Assembly (NCBI RefSeq): GCF_047920995.1 | Contig: NZ_JBLRWZ010000023.1 | Coordinates: 1-41,623, forward strand | Reading direction: 5' to 3' | From: Aliidiomarina sp047920995 | Lineage (GTDB): Bacteria > Pseudomonadota > Gammaproteobacteria > Enterobacterales > Alteromonadaceae | DNA: 41,623 bases | Shown: positions 41,006 through 41,623 of the stretch, piece after piece | How positions within the stretch are numbered: position 1 is the first letter of the stretch | Layout: every line of letters begins with the position of its first letter | Program-made: the position numbers and the translations under genes | Notes under the pieces: model-generated | Told to the model about the DNA's origin: nothing | Database searches by the model: none | Seen by the model: only the letters and a program-made list of their open reading frames with translations

Positions 41006-41623
41006 ATGGCAGAAGTCAAAATCGAAAAACTTGCCAGTGATATCGGAACCTCCGTTGATCGCTTGCTACAACAGTTAAGCGAAGCGGGCATTAGCAAGAG
41101 TGATGCCAGCGATACAGTTTCTGAAGATGAAAAGGCGCAGCTACTCGCGCATTTGAACAAAGCGCATGGTGGTGATGGAAATGCCGCACCAAGCCGGATG
41201 ACACTGAAGCGGAAAACCCGTAGTACGTTGAGTATTAATGCTGGCCCTGGTAAAGCGAAAGCTGTGCAGGTGGAAGTTCGCAAAAAACGTACTTATGTAA
41301 AACGTACTCCTGAAGAAGAGCAACGTTTGGAAGACGAACGTATCGCTCAAGAAGCAGAGCAAGTGCGTTTAGAAGCTGAAGCAAAGGCGAAAGAAGCGGC
41401 GCAAGCGAAAGCTAAGGCGGAAGCTGAAGAAGCGGCCAAAGTTCGTGCAAAAGCAGAAGCAGAAGCTAAGAAACAAGCTGCTGATGAAAAACGTAAAGCT
41501 GAGCAGGCAAAAGTGAAAGCGCAGCCGCAGGTAGAGAAATCACCGGAAGAAAAAGCGAAAGCTGAAGCTGCAAAAATTGAAGCGGAGCGTTTGCGTAAAG
41601 CGCAAGAAGCGGAAACTGCGAAG
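41006..41623 (+). CDS. infB: Translation initiation factor IF-2, N-terminal part (3' end outside window)
   Basis: The first 206 codons of IF-2, the GTPase that brings fMet-tRNA to the 30S subunit. The frame is open to the last base. Residues 1-52 form the IF2_N domain (EVKIEKLASDIGTSVDRLLQQL). Then SRMTLKRKTRSTLSI and VQVEVRKKRTYVKR match the IF2-associated segment of E. coli IF-2. From about residue 100 onward is a highly charged Ala/Glu/Lys helical region, variable in length among species. The GTP-binding domain lies beyond the window. ATG 41006 has TGAGG ten bases upstream. The initiator tRNA gene lies in the same cluster, which fits its role. Confidence 0.97.
   Translation, partial: MAEVKIEKLASDIGTSVDRLLQQLSEAGISKSDASDTVSEDEKAQLLAHLNKAHGGDGNAAPSRMTLKRKTRSTLSINAGPGKAKAVQVEVRKKRTYVKRTPEEEQRLEDERIAQEAEQVRLEAEAKAKEAAQAKAKAEAEEAAKVRAKAEAEAKKQAADEKRKAEQAKVKAQPQVEKSPEEKAKAEAAKIEAERLRKAQEAETAK

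Overview
The window reads as a contiguous piece of housekeeping chromosome from a gammaproteobacterium. Gene orders typical of the class are all present: lon-hupB-ppiD; nadK/recN/bamE divergent from grpE-dnaK-dnaJ; dapB-carA-carB-greA; yhbY divergent from rlmE-ftsH-folP-glmM-tpiA-secG; then tRNA-Leu(GAG), tRNA-fMet, rimP-nusA-infB. Protein sequences (for example CarA, GreA, FtsH, RlmE) are very close to enterobacterial and Alteromonadales versions. The fadIJ pair, the M16 peptidase beside bamE, tpiA between glmM and secG, and a moderate-GC, AT-leaning composition suggest the Alteromonadales, perhaps Idiomarinaceae-like. That placement is inference, not measured.

Layout. 1-2.9 kb: the end of lon, hupB (GTG start) and ppiD, closed by a strong terminator. 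2.9-10.0 kb, minus strand: a tightly overlapping moxR-DUF58-DUF4381-batA-batB(TPR)-batD operon, encoding an AAA+ ATPase with several membrane von Willebrand A proteins. 10.1-14.0 kb, plus: fadI-fadJ (anaerobic/auxiliary beta-oxidation) behind a FadR-like palindrome, then a conspicuous nested stem and a small two-helix membrane protein. 14.0-20.1 kb, minus: M16 peptidase, bamE, recN (with a near-consensus LexA box) and nadK. 20.2-24.3 kb, plus: the grpE-dnaK-dnaJ chaperone set with two sigma-32-like promoters. 24.4-25.9 kb: an M48 lipoprotein protease and the eroded remains of a dicarboxylate/amino-acid:cation symporter. 25.9-31.9 kb: dapB, then carAB-greA, with a possible attenuator just before carA. 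31.9-38.4 kb: yhbY (minus), then rlmE to secG (plus). 38.4-41.6 kb: two tRNAs and rimP-nusA-infB; infB runs off the end.

Functional themes: proteostasis (Lon, PpiD, GrpE/DnaK/DnaJ, FtsH, M16 and M48 peptidases, BamE, SecG), with heat-shock promoters seen at grpE, dnaK and rlmE-ftsH; stress and DNA repair (recN, hupB); core metabolism (NAD kinase, DapB, CarAB, FolP, GlmM, TpiA, FadIJ); and transcription/translation (GreA, NusA, InfB, RimP, RlmE, YhbY, two tRNAs).

No mobile element, CRISPR array, phage or defence island was seen, and no clearly new multi-gene system. The points most worth a second look are non-coding or small: the carA leader with a terminator hairpin inside a 22-codon ORF, the nested stem before the small membrane protein, the tandem terminators between tRNA-fMet and rimP, the GC-rich hairpin cluster at 2.93-2.98 kb, the degraded metal site in BatB, and the symporter pseudogene. 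Several genes are best read from non-AUG starts: UUG for carA, ftsH and rimP; GUG for hupB and tpiA.
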